The notes beneath the pieces were generated by a model. That model did no database searches. It was not told where the DNA came from and worked only from the letters and a program-made list of their open reading frames with translations. DNA of 64,000 bases, taken from Trueperaceae bacterium. Lineage in GTDB: Bacteria > Deinococcota > Deinococci > Deinococcales > Trueperaceae. A program made the position numbers and the translations under genes. Positions 18,210 through 27,120 of the stretch are shown here, in pieces. The first letter of the stretch is position 1. Each line of letters opens with the position of its first letter. Location: positions 186,001-250,000 of the forward strand of contig JAABTL010000002.1 of NCBI GenBank assembly GCA_011389865.1. The letters run 5' to 3'.

Positions 18210-20390
18210 GTGACCCAACGATCCTTCGTCGGCATCTTGCTGCTGGGCGTCGTGCTCGCGGCCTTCGCCTACCTGTGGCAGCCTTGGAGCGACACCCCGG
18301 GCGACAACCTCAAGCTCGGCCTCGACCTGCAGGGTGGCCTCCGCGTCGTGCTGCGCTCGGATACCCCCGACCCCGCGCGTGAGGACATCGACACCGCCCG
18401 CAACATCATCGAGAACCGCGTCAACGAGTTCGGCGTCGCCGAGCCGCTGATCCAGACCAGCGGCGCCGACCGCATCATCGTCGAGCTCCCCGGCCTGACC
18501 GCGTCCGACCAGAGCCGCGCGCTCGACCTCATCGGCCAGCAGGCGGTCCTCGAGTTCCGCCTGGTGCGCAGCAGCGCGCAGTCGCTCGCCACCCAGGAAC
18601 TGACCCTCGCGGACCTGGAGGACATCGCCTTCACCGGCGAGATCATCCGCACGGCGCGCGCCGACTTCGAGCGCGTCGGGAGCGCCACCCTCGGGCCGGC
18701 CGTGCTGTTCGAGGTGCGCGCCGAGGACGCGCGCGCGTTCGGCGACTTCACCGGCAGCAACATCGGCCGGCGCATGGCGATCGTGCTCGACGGCGTCATC
18801 CAGACGGCGCCGACCCTGAACTCGCGCATCACCGACTCCGGGCAGATCACCGGCATCGCCGATCTCGACGAGGCGGCCGACACGGCGCTCGTGCTCCGTT
18901 CCGGCTCGCTGCCGATCGCGCTGACGGTCGAACAGATCAGCGCCATCGGCCCCACGCTGGGGCAGGACTCGATCGCGGCAGGCACCCGCGCCGCCATCAT
19001 CGGCGGCCTCGCGGTCGTGGCGTTCATCATCGCCTACTACGGACCCCTCTTCGGCGGCGCGCTCACGATCGGCCTGCTGCTGGTCATGCTCTTCATCTTC
19101 GGGGCGCTCGCGGCCCTCGGTGCCGCCCTGACGCTGCCCGGCCTGGCCGGCCTGGTGCTCACGATCGGCGCCGCGGTCGACGGCAACGTGATCAGCTTCG
19201 AGCGCATCCGCGAGGAACTGCGGGCAGGCAAGGGCCTGCGCGTCGCCATGCGCAACGGCTTCGGCAACTCGCTGTCCGCGATCATCGACGCCAACGTGAC
19301 GACGCTGCTGGCCACCGCCGCCCTCTACCAGTACACCAGCGGCCCCGTGCGCGGCTTCGCGATCACCCTGGCCATCGGCCTGATCGCCGCGATGTTCGTC
19401 AACATCGTCGTCGTGCCGTGGCTGCTCGACGTCGCGTCGATCCGCACCAAGCGCACCTTCATGCGCCCCGGGTACTACACCGAGAAGCTCAAGGTCGTGA
19501 AGCGCGCGCCGGTCGTCCTGGCGATCTCTGGCCTGCTGGCCGTGGCCTCGCTGGTCCTCGTCTCCGTCGTCGGCCTGCGTCTCTCGACCGACTTCACGGG
19601 CGGCACCAGCGTGCTGCTGCGCGTGCCCGACGGCACGACGGTCGGCGACGTGCGCGCCGTGCTCGACGGACCCGGCTTCGCCTCGGTCGCCGGCTCCAGC
19701 GCGACGATCGTCGAGGTCATCGACCCCACGGTCGAGGGCACGCTCGTCACCGTCCGCGTGGGTCTCACCGAGGGCGCCGAGGGCTTCTCGTTCGCGCTCG
19801 CCGAGGCCGCCGACGCCGAGGTGCTCTCCTCCGAGTTCGTCGGCCCGGCCGTGGGCGCCGACCTGCGGCGCGGCGCCGTCCTGGCCGTCCTGGTCGCGCT
19901 CGGGTTGATCCTCGTGTACGTCGGCTGGCGCTTCTGGCCGAACTGGGTCATCGCCCTGGCGACCGTGCTGGCCGCGGTCCACGACGTCGGCCTGGTGCTC
20001 GGCTTCCTCGACGCGATCCGCGCGGAGATCGGCGTGCCGGTGCTGGCGGCGCTGCTCTTCGTGGTCGGCTACTCGCTCAACGACTCGATCATCATCTCCG
20101 ACCGCATCCGCGAGAACCTGCGCAAGGTCCGTGACCGGTCGTACTCGGACGTCGTCGACCTGTCGGTCAGCCAGACGATCTCGCGCACGCTGGTCACCTC
20201 GGGCACGACGCTGCTGCCCGTGCTCGCGCTGCTGTTCTTCGGCGGCAGCGTGCTGCGCGACTTCTCCATCACGCTGCTGGTGGGCATCGGCATCGGCACC
20301 TACTCGTCCGTGTTCGTGCTGGCACCGATCATCGTCTGGTTCAAGACCTTGCAGCGCAAGCGCCGGCGGGCGCGACGCAGCTTCGCCTGA
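18210..20390 (+). CDS. secDF: SecDF fusion protein translocase subunit
   Basis: 726 residues joining SecD and SecF in one chain with twelve predicted transmembrane segments. SecD half: TM1 near the N-terminus, the GLDLQGGLRVVL motif, a shortened periplasmic P1 region, then five TMs from ~residue 265 (AAIIGGLAVVAFIIAYYG) to ~415. SecF half starts ~425 with a TM and STDFTGGTSVLLRV, and ends with the RND-like membrane bundle (VVGYSLNDSIIISDRIRENLR). It uses the proton gradient to help complete protein export. GTG start with GGAGA nine bases upstream. Fused SecDF is known in several phyla. Confidence 0.96.
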   Translation: MTQRSFVGILLLGVVLAAFAYLWQPWSDTPGDNLKLGLDLQGGLRVVLRSDTPDPAREDIDTARNIIENRVNEFGVAEPLIQTSGADRIIVELPGLTASDQSRALDLIGQQAVLEFRLVRSSAQSLATQELTLADLEDIAFTGEIIRTARADFERVGSATLGPAVLFEVRAEDARAFGDFTGSNIGRRMAIVLDGVIQTAPTLNSRITDSGQITGIADLDEAADTALVLRSGSLPIALTVEQISAIGPTLGQDSIAAGTRAAIIGGLAVVAFIIAYYGPLFGGALTIGLLLVMLFIFGALAALGAALTLPGLAGLVLTIGAAVDGNVISFERIREELRAGKGLRVAMRNGFGNSLSAIIDANVTTLLATAALYQYTSGPVRGFAITLAIGLIAAMFVNIVVVPWLLDVASIRTKRTFMRPGYYTEKLKVVKRAPVVLAISGLLAVASLVLVSVVGLRLSTDFTGGTSVLLRVPDGTTVGDVRAVLDGPGFASVAGSSATIVEVIDPTVEGTLVTVRVGLTEGAEGFSFALAEAADAEVLSSEFVGPAVGADLRRGAVLAVLVALGLILVYVGWRFWPNWVIALATVLAAVHDVGLVLGFLDAIRAEIGVPVLAALLFVVGYSLNDSIIISDRIRENLRKVRDRSYSDVVDLSVSQTISRTLVTSGTTLLPVLALLFFGGSVLRDFSITLLVGIGIGTYSSVFVLAPIIVWFKTLQRKRRRARRSFA

Positions 20391-20411
20391 CCCGCTCGCC
20401 GCACCACCTCG

Positions 20412-20449
20412 CCCCGCCCGGGACGGCGCCACCCGCCGCCCGGGCGGGG
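20412..20449. terminator. strong hairpin terminator between secDF and the convergent lipoprotein gene
   Basis: Perfect 11-bp stem CCCCGCCCGGG/CCCGGGCGGGG (20412-20422 with 20439-20449), 16-nt loop, followed on the plus strand by TTCTGCTTCCT. It lies in the 96-nt gap between convergent genes and may serve both. Confidence 0.75.
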
Positions 20450-20486
20450 TTCTGCTTCCTCATGGGCGGGACCCTCGCGCGCGGCG

Positions 20487-20948
20487 TCAGTCGGCGGGCA
20501 GCTCCACGTCGAACTGCCGCAGCAGCCGATCGCCGACGGAGAGCACCGCCCGCCACGTCCCCGGCTCGAGCACGAGGTCGTCCGGCGCGTCCCACGTCCA
20601 TGCGCGACCCGCATCGGCCGGCTCGACCCAGCGGGCGTCGGAGGCACGCTCGCGGCCGACGGGACCGAACCACTGCAGAGCGACCCAGGCCGACTCCGGG
20701 ACCTCGTCGAAGCGCAGGCTCAGGCGCAGCCCCACGACCGCGCCGTCGGCGGCCACCACGGGCGCCAGCGCGGCGTCCCCGGCCACCCGCCACGCGGGGG
20801 CCGACCGCAGCTGGTCCGTCGGGACCGGGGGAACGAACAGCGGCATGCACGCGCTGGGCCCGACGGCCAGCAGCGCGACGGCCAAGGCACGCGCGACCCA
20901 GCGGCGGCCTCCGGCCCACCGGCCGCGCGCGCCCCGCCGCACGCTCAC
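20487..20948 (-). CDS. putative lipoprotein of unknown function
   Basis: 153 residues from a GTG that overlaps the rsmE stop. An Arg-rich n-region (VRRGARGRWAGGRRW) and hydrophobic stretch ARALAVALLAVGPSAC end at a Cys (residue 32 region), which resembles a lipobox although position -3 is Pro instead of Leu. The rest (WVALQWFGPVGRE, EPGTWRAVLSVGDRLLRQFDVEL) looks like a small beta-sandwich. No function recognised. Last gene of the plsY-AAR/prmA/rsmE operon. Confidence 0.7.
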   Translation of the reverse strand: MSVRRGARGRWAGGRRWVARALAVALLAVGPSACMPLFVPPVPTDQLRSAPAWRVAGDAALAPVVAADGAVVGLRLSLRFDEVPESAWVALQWFGPVGRERASDARWVEPADAGRAWTWDAPDDLVLEPGTWRAVLSVGDRLLRQFDVELPAD

Positions 20949-21649
20949 GCCTCGCCCGCCAGCAGCCATGCGGCAGCCATCGCGACGGGTGCCGTCTCCG
21001 CCCGCAGCACGCGGGCGCCCAGCCGGACGCGGGCCGCCCCCCGCGCCTCGAGGGCGGTCGTCTCGTCCGGCGACCAGCCCCCCTCGGGCCCCGTGATGAC
21101 GGTCAGGCGGTCGCCGCCCAGGCCGGGCGCCGCGCGCCACGGCAGCGAGGCCGCGAGATCCGCCACGACCGCCGCCACCTCCCAGGCGAGGTCGCCGACG
21201 GCGACGGCTTCGTGCACCGTGGGCACCAGCGCCCGCCCGGACTGGCGGGCCGCCTCGCTCGCCACGCGCTGCAGCCGCGCGCGCTTCGCCGGGCTCAGCT
21301 CCCGGACGTCACAGCGCCTCGCCAACACCGGTCTGAACGCGACCACGCCCAGCTCGGTGCCCATGCGCACCACGTCCGCCAGCTTGTCGCCCTTCAGCAG
21401 CGCGGGGGCCAGTGTGAGCGAGCGCGCCGGCTCGGTCGCGACCGAGGTCGGCTCGTCGAGCTCGAGCCACACGCCGTCGCCATCGACCTCGGCGACGCGC
21501 CCGGGCGCCTCGCTCCCGCGGCCGTCGAAGGCGACGACCTCGGCCCCGGGCCGCACCCGCAGCACGCGGGCGAGGTGGTGTCCGCCGTCGCCCGCGAGGC
21601 GCAGCCGTCCCGCGGCAACGTGTTCGACCCGCACCCGATGGACGCGCAC
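20945..21649 (-). CDS. rsmE: 16S rRNA (uracil-1498-N3)-methyltransferase
   Basis: 234 residues. RsmE methylates U1498 of 16S rRNA using SAM. An N-terminal PUA-like domain (HHLARVLRVRPGAEVVAFDGRG) precedes a SPOUT (trefoil-knot) methyltransferase domain with KLADVVRMGTELGV, ITGPEGGWSPDE and the knot-forming LGARVLRAETAP. GTG start one base after the prmA stop. rsmE directly after prmA is a common bacterial gene pair. Confidence 0.94.
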   Translation of the reverse strand: MRVHRVRVEHVAAGRLRLAGDGGHHLARVLRVRPGAEVVAFDGRGSEAPGRVAEVDGDGVWLELDEPTSVATEPARSLTLAPALLKGDKLADVVRMGTELGVVAFRPVLARRCDVRELSPAKRARLQRVASEAARQSGRALVPTVHEAVAVGDLAWEVAAVVADLAASLPWRAAPGLGGDRLTVITGPEGGWSPDETTALEARGAARVRLGARVLRAETAPVAMAAAWLLAGEA

Positions 21650-21650
21650 C

Positions 21651-22472
21651 TCAGACCACCCGTCTCAGGTGCACGAGCCACCAGGCGCCGTCGCGGCGCG
21701 CGTCGACCCATGCCAGCCGCGGCCCGCCCACGCCGCCGGCGTCGTCCAGGAGGGCGAGTGCGTCCCGTAGCAGCTCGTGGCGGGGATCGAGGATGCCGCT
21801 GAGCAGGAGGTCGCCGCCGAGGACGGTGAGCGCGGCGTATGCCGCCAGCCACGCCGCGTGCAGCTCGGCGTAGAGGTTGGCGACGAGCACGTCGACGGGC
21901 TCCAGCGCCACGTCGCCGAAGCCGCCGACGAGGAAGCGCGCGCGCGAGCGGTTGCGCTCGCCGTTCGCTCGGGCCACCGGCACCGTGTCGGGATCGACGT
22001 CGATCCCCAGGGCATCGGCGGCCCCCAGCTTGTCGGCCGCGATCGCCAGAAGCCCCGAGCCGGCGCCGACGTCGAGCACCCGGCGCCCCGCCAGCGGCAG
22101 CATCCCGAGCGCCTCGAGCGCCAGCCGTGTGGACTCGTGGTGACCGGTGCCGAACGCGGTCCCCGGATCCAGCCACACGACCTGCTGGCCCGCGCGCAGC
22201 ACGGCCTCGCAGTGCGTGGGCGCCACGACGACGGCACCGGCGTCGACGGGGGTCAAACCGGCGAGGTAGGCGGCGACGTGGTCGACCTCGGGGACGTCCT
22301 CCCAGCGGCCGTCGCCGGGTGGCGTCGCGGGAGCGTCATCCGGGAAGTACGCCACGAGGTCGGGGCCGTCGATCCACACGGCGGTCGCCCCGGCCGCCCA
22401 CAGGGCGGCGGCCTCGGGCCCCTCCTCCGCCAGCGGCGCGGCGGCCGCCCCGCCGAGCCGCCAGGCCCTCAT
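21651..22472 (-). CDS. prmA: ribosomal protein L11 methyltransferase
   Basis: 273 residues. A small N-terminal substrate-binding region is followed by a class I SAM methyltransferase domain: DPGTAFGTGHHESTRLALEAL is the PrmA signature, VLDVGAGSGLLAIAADKLGA is motif I, and LVANLYAELH is motif IV. It trimethylates ribosomal protein L11. The ATG overlaps the stop of the upstream fusion gene (ATGA). Confidence 0.94.
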   Translation of the reverse strand: MRAWRLGGAAAAPLAEEGPEAAALWAAGATAVWIDGPDLVAYFPDDAPATPPGDGRWEDVPEVDHVAAYLAGLTPVDAGAVVVAPTHCEAVLRAGQQVVWLDPGTAFGTGHHESTRLALEALGMLPLAGRRVLDVGAGSGLLAIAADKLGAADALGIDVDPDTVPVARANGERNRSRARFLVGGFGDVALEPVDVLVANLYAELHAAWLAAYAALTVLGGDLLLSGILDPRHELLRDALALLDDAGGVGGPRLAWVDARRDGAWWLVHLRRVV

Positions 22473-24217
22473 GTGGGCACCCCGCCCGCCGTGACGCCCT
22501 CCTCGGCCCGCACGGGCGGATCGCCGTCGCGCAGGTCGCGGGTGATCACCTCGAAGCCGAGGCGCTCGCCCTCGGCCAGGTACCACTCGATGTCCGCGAT
22601 GCGCGTCTGCGGACCCAGCGACGCCCGGTCGAAGGCCTGCGTGGCGGTCATGATCATCGTCTCCGCGAGGCAGGCGGGCACGAGCCCGTCGCCGAAGTGC
22701 AGGTCGATCTGGCTGCGCAGCGCGCCCGGAGGTCGCACGACCCCGCCAGGGATCAGCTTGACGCCGGGCACCTCGTTCACCTCCGGGTGCACGTCCGCGG
22801 GGCGGCCGATGTCGAAGACCCATGCGCCGGGCTTGACGTGCGCAGCGCGCAGCACCGGCAGCGGGTCGGAGGTCGCGGTGAACACCAGGTCGGCGTTCGC
22901 CACCGCGGCCACCTCGGTCGAGGTCCGCACCTCGAGCTCGGGGTGCTTCCGCTGCAGGGTCTTCGCCGATCGATCGAGGCGCTCGAGGTCGCGGCCGACG
23001 AGCACCAGGCGGCCGACCTCGCCCGCGAGCACCCGCGCCACCCCGAAGGCGACGACGCCGTTGGCGCCGATCACGGCCGCCTCCGCGCCTCGCAGGTCGC
23101 CCCCCTCCTCCTCGAAACGCCGGAGCAGGCCGGGGACGGCCGCGCGCACGGTCGCGGCCGTGTAGGCGCCGCCGTTGGTGATCGCCAGGTCGGGCACCGC
23201 GGCCTTCACCAGCAGCCCCTTGTCGCCTACCGTCGACCAGAAGGCACCGAGACCGAACGCCTCGGCGCCGAGCTCGCGGGCGAGCCTGGCCCCCTGGATG
23301 GCCATCCGCTCGGCCTGCTCGGTCTGCGTGCGGATCTGGTCGGGGAGCATCGGTCCGCCGATCAGCGCCACGCGCAGCTCGCGGCCATCGGGCAACGCGA
23401 CGCCACGGATCTCACCCTGCACCTGCGGACGCAGGCGCGGCAGCATCCAGCGGAGCAGCCCCTCGGGCAGCCAGCCGCGCCGGGCCAGCGGCGCCAGCCA
23501 CCGCTGGCTCGGCGGCTGCCACAGGTCGTCGACCGTCATGGGATGAGCCATGAACGCCGCCAGCACCACGTTCGGGTCGAGGCCACGCACCGGCGGTGGA
23601 TCGCCCAGGCGGGGCTCGGTGCCGTCCTGCATCCGGGCGATCGCCGACTTCTGTCGCCAGGCGCCGAGCGCGAACATCGCGACCCCCGCGATCGACGCGA
23701 CCGGGCCCGCGCCGCCGAGGGCCAGCGCCAGCGGCAGCGCGAGCAGGCCGGCCAGCGTGCCCAATGCGACGAAGCGCGTCGCGGCCAGCACGGCCGCGTA
23801 GGCGATGACCGGCACCGCGAGCAGCACGGCCGGATCGGGCCCGAAGGCGGCCCACGCGGCCAGGGCGCCCAGCAGCACGCCGTTGCCGCGCCCGCGCGGC
23901 ATGTCGACACCCCACGCCCGCGGCCACGGTGCCACGTGCCCGACGTAGACGCCCGCCGCCGCGGCGGCCGCGGCACCCGGCGCCCACGGCGCCACCAGCG
24001 CGACCGGTAGCGCGCCCTTGACGATGTCGAGCGAGAAGCTGCCGAGCGCCACCGGCAGGCCGGCCAGGCGCAGGACGTTCTCGACGCCGAGCAGGTGCGG
24101 GTTGAGGTCGCGGGCCGCGTGGCCGGTGACGCGTCGCACCAGGCTCGCCCCCAGCGGGACGGTGCCGACCACGTACGCGAGCGCCGCCGACGACAGGACG
24201 AGGGCGAGGGTGATCAT
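22469..24217 (-). CDS. fusion: PlsY-like membrane domain + acyl-ACP reductase (AAR)-like domain
   Basis: 582 residues. Residues 1-~190 are a five- to seven-TM domain resembling the glycerol-3-phosphate acyltransferase PlsY: YVVGTVPLGASLVRR, then NPHLLGVENVLRLAG where PlsY has GSGNIGATN, a conserved DIVKGALPVALV, and MPRGRGNGVLLGAL where PlsY has KGGKGVAT. Two of three PlsY motifs are thus altered. Residues ~215-565 are soluble and match cyanobacterial long-chain acyl-ACP reductase in motif order: FGLGAF (321), TNGGAYTA (347), Rossmann VIGANG (382), PGGVV (490) and ACLAETMI with Cys516 at the position of AAR's acyl-enzyme Cys. Predicted product: a membrane-bound enzyme making fatty aldehyde. 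First gene of an operon with prmA and rsmE. Confidence 0.8.
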   Translation of the reverse strand: MITLALVLSSAALAYVVGTVPLGASLVRRVTGHAARDLNPHLLGVENVLRLAGLPVALGSFSLDIVKGALPVALVAPWAPGAAAAAAAGVYVGHVAPWPRAWGVDMPRGRGNGVLLGALAAWAAFGPDPAVLLAVPVIAYAAVLAATRFVALGTLAGLLALPLALALGGAGPVASIAGVAMFALGAWRQKSAIARMQDGTEPRLGDPPPVRGLDPNVVLAAFMAHPMTVDDLWQPPSQRWLAPLARRGWLPEGLLRWMLPRLRPQVQGEIRGVALPDGRELRVALIGGPMLPDQIRTQTEQAERMAIQGARLARELGAEAFGLGAFWSTVGDKGLLVKAAVPDLAITNGGAYTAATVRAAVPGLLRRFEEEGGDLRGAEAAVIGANGVVAFGVARVLAGEVGRLVLVGRDLERLDRSAKTLQRKHPELEVRTSTEVAAVANADLVFTATSDPLPVLRAAHVKPGAWVFDIGRPADVHPEVNEVPGVKLIPGGVVRPPGALRSQIDLHFGDGLVPACLAETMIMTATQAFDRASLGPQTRIADIEWYLAEGERLGFEVITRDLRDGDPPVRAEEGVTAGGVPT

Positions 24218-24224
24218 GCCCGCC

Positions 24225-24230
24225 ATCCTA
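24225..24230 (-). promoter_or_regulatory. -10 box (TAGGAT), leaderless transcript of the fusion gene
   Basis: TAGGAT on the minus strand ends seven bases before the ATG at 24217. An in-frame ATG three codons earlier overlaps this hexamer, which supports the downstream ATG as the true start. Confidence 0.5.
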
Positions 24231-24328
24231 CGCCGGGGCGCGTGGAGGACGGCCGTCCCGCCCCGTCGCCAGGTTGGGCCGAGCGCCGGCGGGCCGGTCG
24301 CCGCGGCGGCAGGCCGAGCGCCCCGTCG

Positions 24329-24334
24329 TAGCAT
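24329..24334 (+). promoter_or_regulatory. -10 box (TAGCAT), leaderless dnaB transcript
   Basis: TAGCAT ends six bases before the dnaB GTG. No Shine-Dalgarno sequence and no -35 consensus are visible. Confidence 0.55.
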
Positions 24335-24340
24335 GTTGCG

Positions 24341-25672
24341 GTGGAAAGCCGAACGCCACCGCACAACCTGGAGGCCGAGAAGAGCGTCCTCGGCAGCGTC
24401 CTTCTCGACAACGAGGTCTACGCGGCCCTCGAGGGCACGCTGACCGCGGAACTCTTCTACAAGGAGGGCCACCGCAAGATCTGGCGCGCCCTGGAGCATC
24501 TGTTCCGCCGCGGCGAGCCGATGGACCTCGTCACGCTCGCCGAGGAGCTGCGCCAGAGCGGCGACCTCGAGGCCGTCGGCAGCGTCCCCTACCTGATCGG
24601 GCTCGCCGAGGGCGTCCCCACGGCCGCGTACGCCGACAGCTACGCCAACATCGTGCGCGAGAAGGCGGTGCTTCGCGACCTGATCGCCGCCAGTGGCCGC
24701 ATCCTCCAAAGCGCCTACGAGCAGGCGGCCCCGCTCGAGCAGCTGCTCGACCAGGCGGAGTCGGCCGTGTTCGAGATCTCGTCGAGCAAGCGCCGCAGCT
24801 TCTTCGAGGGGATGCCGCAGCTGGTCGGCGAGACCTTCCACCAGATCAACGAGCACTTCAACAACCCCGACCCGGTGTCCGGACTGCGCATGGGGTTCAA
24901 GGAGCTGGACGCCCTGACGTCCGGCCTGCAGCCGTCGAGCCTCAACGTGCTGGCGGCGCGTCCGAGCATGGGCAAGACGGCCTTCGCCCTGACGATCGCG
25001 CAGAACATCGCGCTGCGGGAGAAGCGCACCGTCGGGATCTTCTCGCTCGAGATGTCCGGCGTGCAGCTCGTCACCCGCATGCTCTGCTCGGAGGCCAGGG
25101 TCGACATGAGCCGCGTGCGCAATGGCCAGCTCTCTGACCGCGACTTCCAGCGGCTGGCCGACACCGCGGGGCGCATGTCGGAGGCCAAGATCTACATCGA
25201 CGACCACGCCGATCTCACGGTGATGGAGTTGCGCTCGCGCGCCCGGCGGCTGATGGCCGAGCACGACCTGGGCCTGCTCGTCATCGACTACCTGCAGCTG
25301 ATGTCCGGTTCGCACGGCCGGCAGAGCGAGAACCGCCAGCAGGAGATCAGCACGATCTCGCGCGGCCTCAAGGCGCTCGCCCGCGAGCTCGACGTCCCCG
25401 TCCTGGTCCTCTCGCAGCTGTCCCGCGCCGTCGAGGCCAGGCCGAACAAGCGGCCGATGCTCAGCGACCTGCGCGAGTCCGGCGCGATCGAGCAGGACGC
25501 CGATCTCGTCATGTTCATCTACCGCGACGAGTACTACGACCCGCACTCCGAGAAGCAGGGCATCGCCGAGGTCATCCTCGGCAAGCAGCGCAACGGTCCC
25601 GTCGGTCAGGTCGACCTGCAGTTCCACAACGCCCACGTGCGCTTCAACGACCTGGCGCGTTCCGGTGGCTGA
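24341..25672 (+). CDS. dnaB: replicative DNA helicase DnaB
   Basis: 443 residues, typical DnaB length, no intein. The N-terminal primase-interacting domain starts VESRTPPHNLEAEKSVLGSVLLDNE. The RecA-like helicase domain has Walker A ARPSMGKTAFAL, Walker B LLVIDYLQLM, and the arginine-finger region SRAVEARPNKRPMLSDLRESGAIEQDAD. It unwinds the parental duplex at the replication fork as a hexamer. GTG start defined by the -10 box six bases upstream. Downstream 260 nt to pilM are non-coding. Confidence 0.97.
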   Translation: MESRTPPHNLEAEKSVLGSVLLDNEVYAALEGTLTAELFYKEGHRKIWRALEHLFRRGEPMDLVTLAEELRQSGDLEAVGSVPYLIGLAEGVPTAAYADSYANIVREKAVLRDLIAASGRILQSAYEQAAPLEQLLDQAESAVFEISSSKRRSFFEGMPQLVGETFHQINEHFNNPDPVSGLRMGFKELDALTSGLQPSSLNVLAARPSMGKTAFALTIAQNIALREKRTVGIFSLEMSGVQLVTRMLCSEARVDMSRVRNGQLSDRDFQRLADTAGRMSEAKIYIDDHADLTVMELRSRARRLMAEHDLGLLVIDYLQLMSGSHGRQSENRQQEISTISRGLKALARELDVPVLVLSQLSRAVEARPNKRPMLSDLRESGAIEQDADLVMFIYRDEYYDPHSEKQGIAEVILGKQRNGPVGQVDLQFHNAHVRFNDLARSGG

Positions 25673-25932
25673 GGGGTCGGGCGCCGTCGCGGGCGACTCG
25701 TTGCGTCGTTCGCATCGTATAACGATGTCCTTGGATGCAGCCCACGTGCCCAGGGCGACATCTCGGCGTCGAGTGGTGCCGGAACGCCGACGAACCTTTC
25801 ATCCCGTGGTGAATCGGCCCGCGCGCAAGGCGGCTCGACAGACGGCAGGAACCCCGCCCTGCGGCGAAAAATTCACCAGGGGGCATGAGAGTCGCGTGAT
25901 ACAGTCCCGATAGGCATTCGAGGAGGATTCCT
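25673..25932 (+). promoter_or_regulatory. dnaB-pilM intergenic region with extended -10 (TGATACAGT)
   Basis: 260 nt without a supported gene and visibly less GC-rich than its neighbours. It contains an extended -10 element (TG at 25897-25898, TACAGT at 25900-25905) ~28 nt before the pilM ATG, and a good ribosome site (GAGGAGG at 25920-25926 region). A second AT-rich hexamer, TATAAC near 25720, may be another promoter. No terminator with a T-run is obvious after dnaB. Confidence 0.5.
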
Positions 25933-27120
25933 ATGGCCTCAACGCGCGGACGCATGTCGCGCTTCCTACGACCCAGGATCGAAGCCGTCGGCCTCGAGAT
26001 CGGGACGTCGGCCCTGAAGGTGGTGGAGCTGCGGCAGGGCAACCCGCCCAGCCTGGCCGCCCTCGGGATCCGGCCGATGCCCCCCGGCCTCGTGCAGGAC
26101 GACCAGATCATCGACGCCCCCGGGCTTGCCGCGGAGGTCAGGGCCCTCTTCGACGAGGCGGGGATCCGCAAGCGTCACGTCGTCTCGGCGGTCTCCAACC
26201 GACAGGCGATCACCCGCAACATCATGGTCCCCAAGATGACCCTGCAGGAGCTCGAGGAGGCGATCAAGTGGGAGGCGGAGCGCTACATCCCCTTCCCGAT
26301 CGACGAGGTCGAGCTCGACTTCTACGTGCTGGACAACCCGGACGACGTGTCCGAGGGCGGCCAGCTCGAGGTCGTCATCGCGGCCGCCCGCCTCGACCTG
26401 CTCACGCAGCAGGTCGAAACGCTTCGCCTGGCCGGCCTCGAGCCGGTCGTGATCGACATCAAGCCGTTCAGCCTGCTGCGCTCGCTCAAGGGCGCGCTGC
26501 TCGGTGAGCATCTCACCAAGACGACCCTTTCGGGCAGCGGCTACACCGAGGCGAACGAGATCGGCGTCGTCCTCGAGATCGCCGCCTCGAACACCACGAT
26601 CACCCTGGTGCGCGGCGAGCGGGTGCTGATGAACCGCAACATCGGCGTCAGCGGCGACGACTTCACCGCGGCGGTGCAGCGCGCCTTCGGCCTCGACTTC
26701 GACAGCGCCGAGGACGTGAAGCTGCAGTTCGGGACGGCCGTCATCCCCTCCGAGGACGAGGAGGAGCTGCTCAACTTCGACGCCAAGCGCGAGCAGTACA
26801 GCCCCAGCCGGGTCTACGAGGCGCTGCGGCCGGTGCTGATCGAGCTGACCACCGAGATCCGCCGCAGCCTCGAGTTCTTCCGCGTGCAGACGGGCGACGC
26901 CAACATCAACCGCATGCTGATCACCGGTGGCGGCGCCAAACTCCGCGGCCTCGCCGAGGCCGTGGGCGACACGCTCGGCGTGCGCACCGAGGTCGGCGAC
27001 CCGTGGCTGACCGTCACCGCGGACGGTAACCGCTTCGATCGGGCCTACCTGCACGACGTCGGCCCTGGGCTCGCGGTGCCGCTCGGCCTGGCGCTCCGGG
27101 GGGTGAGCGGCCTTGATTAA
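25933..27120 (+). CDS. pilM: type IV pilus assembly protein PilM
   Basis: 395 residues. Actin-like/FtsA-fold cytoplasmic ATPase of the pilus inner-membrane alignment complex. N-terminal GLEIGTSALKVVEL is the phosphate-1 loop; ITGGGAKLRGLAEAV near the C-terminus is the adenosine-binding motif; IKWEAERYIPFPIDEVELDF is a strongly conserved PilM segment. It binds the N-terminus of PilN. First gene of pilMNO(P/W)Q, with a strong GAGGAGG ribosome site. Confidence 0.95.
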   Translation: MASTRGRMSRFLRPRIEAVGLEIGTSALKVVELRQGNPPSLAALGIRPMPPGLVQDDQIIDAPGLAAEVRALFDEAGIRKRHVVSAVSNRQAITRNIMVPKMTLQELEEAIKWEAERYIPFPIDEVELDFYVLDNPDDVSEGGQLEVVIAAARLDLLTQQVETLRLAGLEPVVIDIKPFSLLRSLKGALLGEHLTKTTLSGSGYTEANEIGVVLEIAASNTTITLVRGERVLMNRNIGVSGDDFTAAVQRAFGLDFDSAEDVKLQFGTAVIPSEDEEELLNFDAKREQYSPSRVYEALRPVLIELTTEIRRSLEFFRVQTGDANINRMLITGGGAKLRGLAEAVGDTLGVRTEVGDPWLTVTADGNRFDRAYLHDVGPGLAVPLGLALRGVSGLD

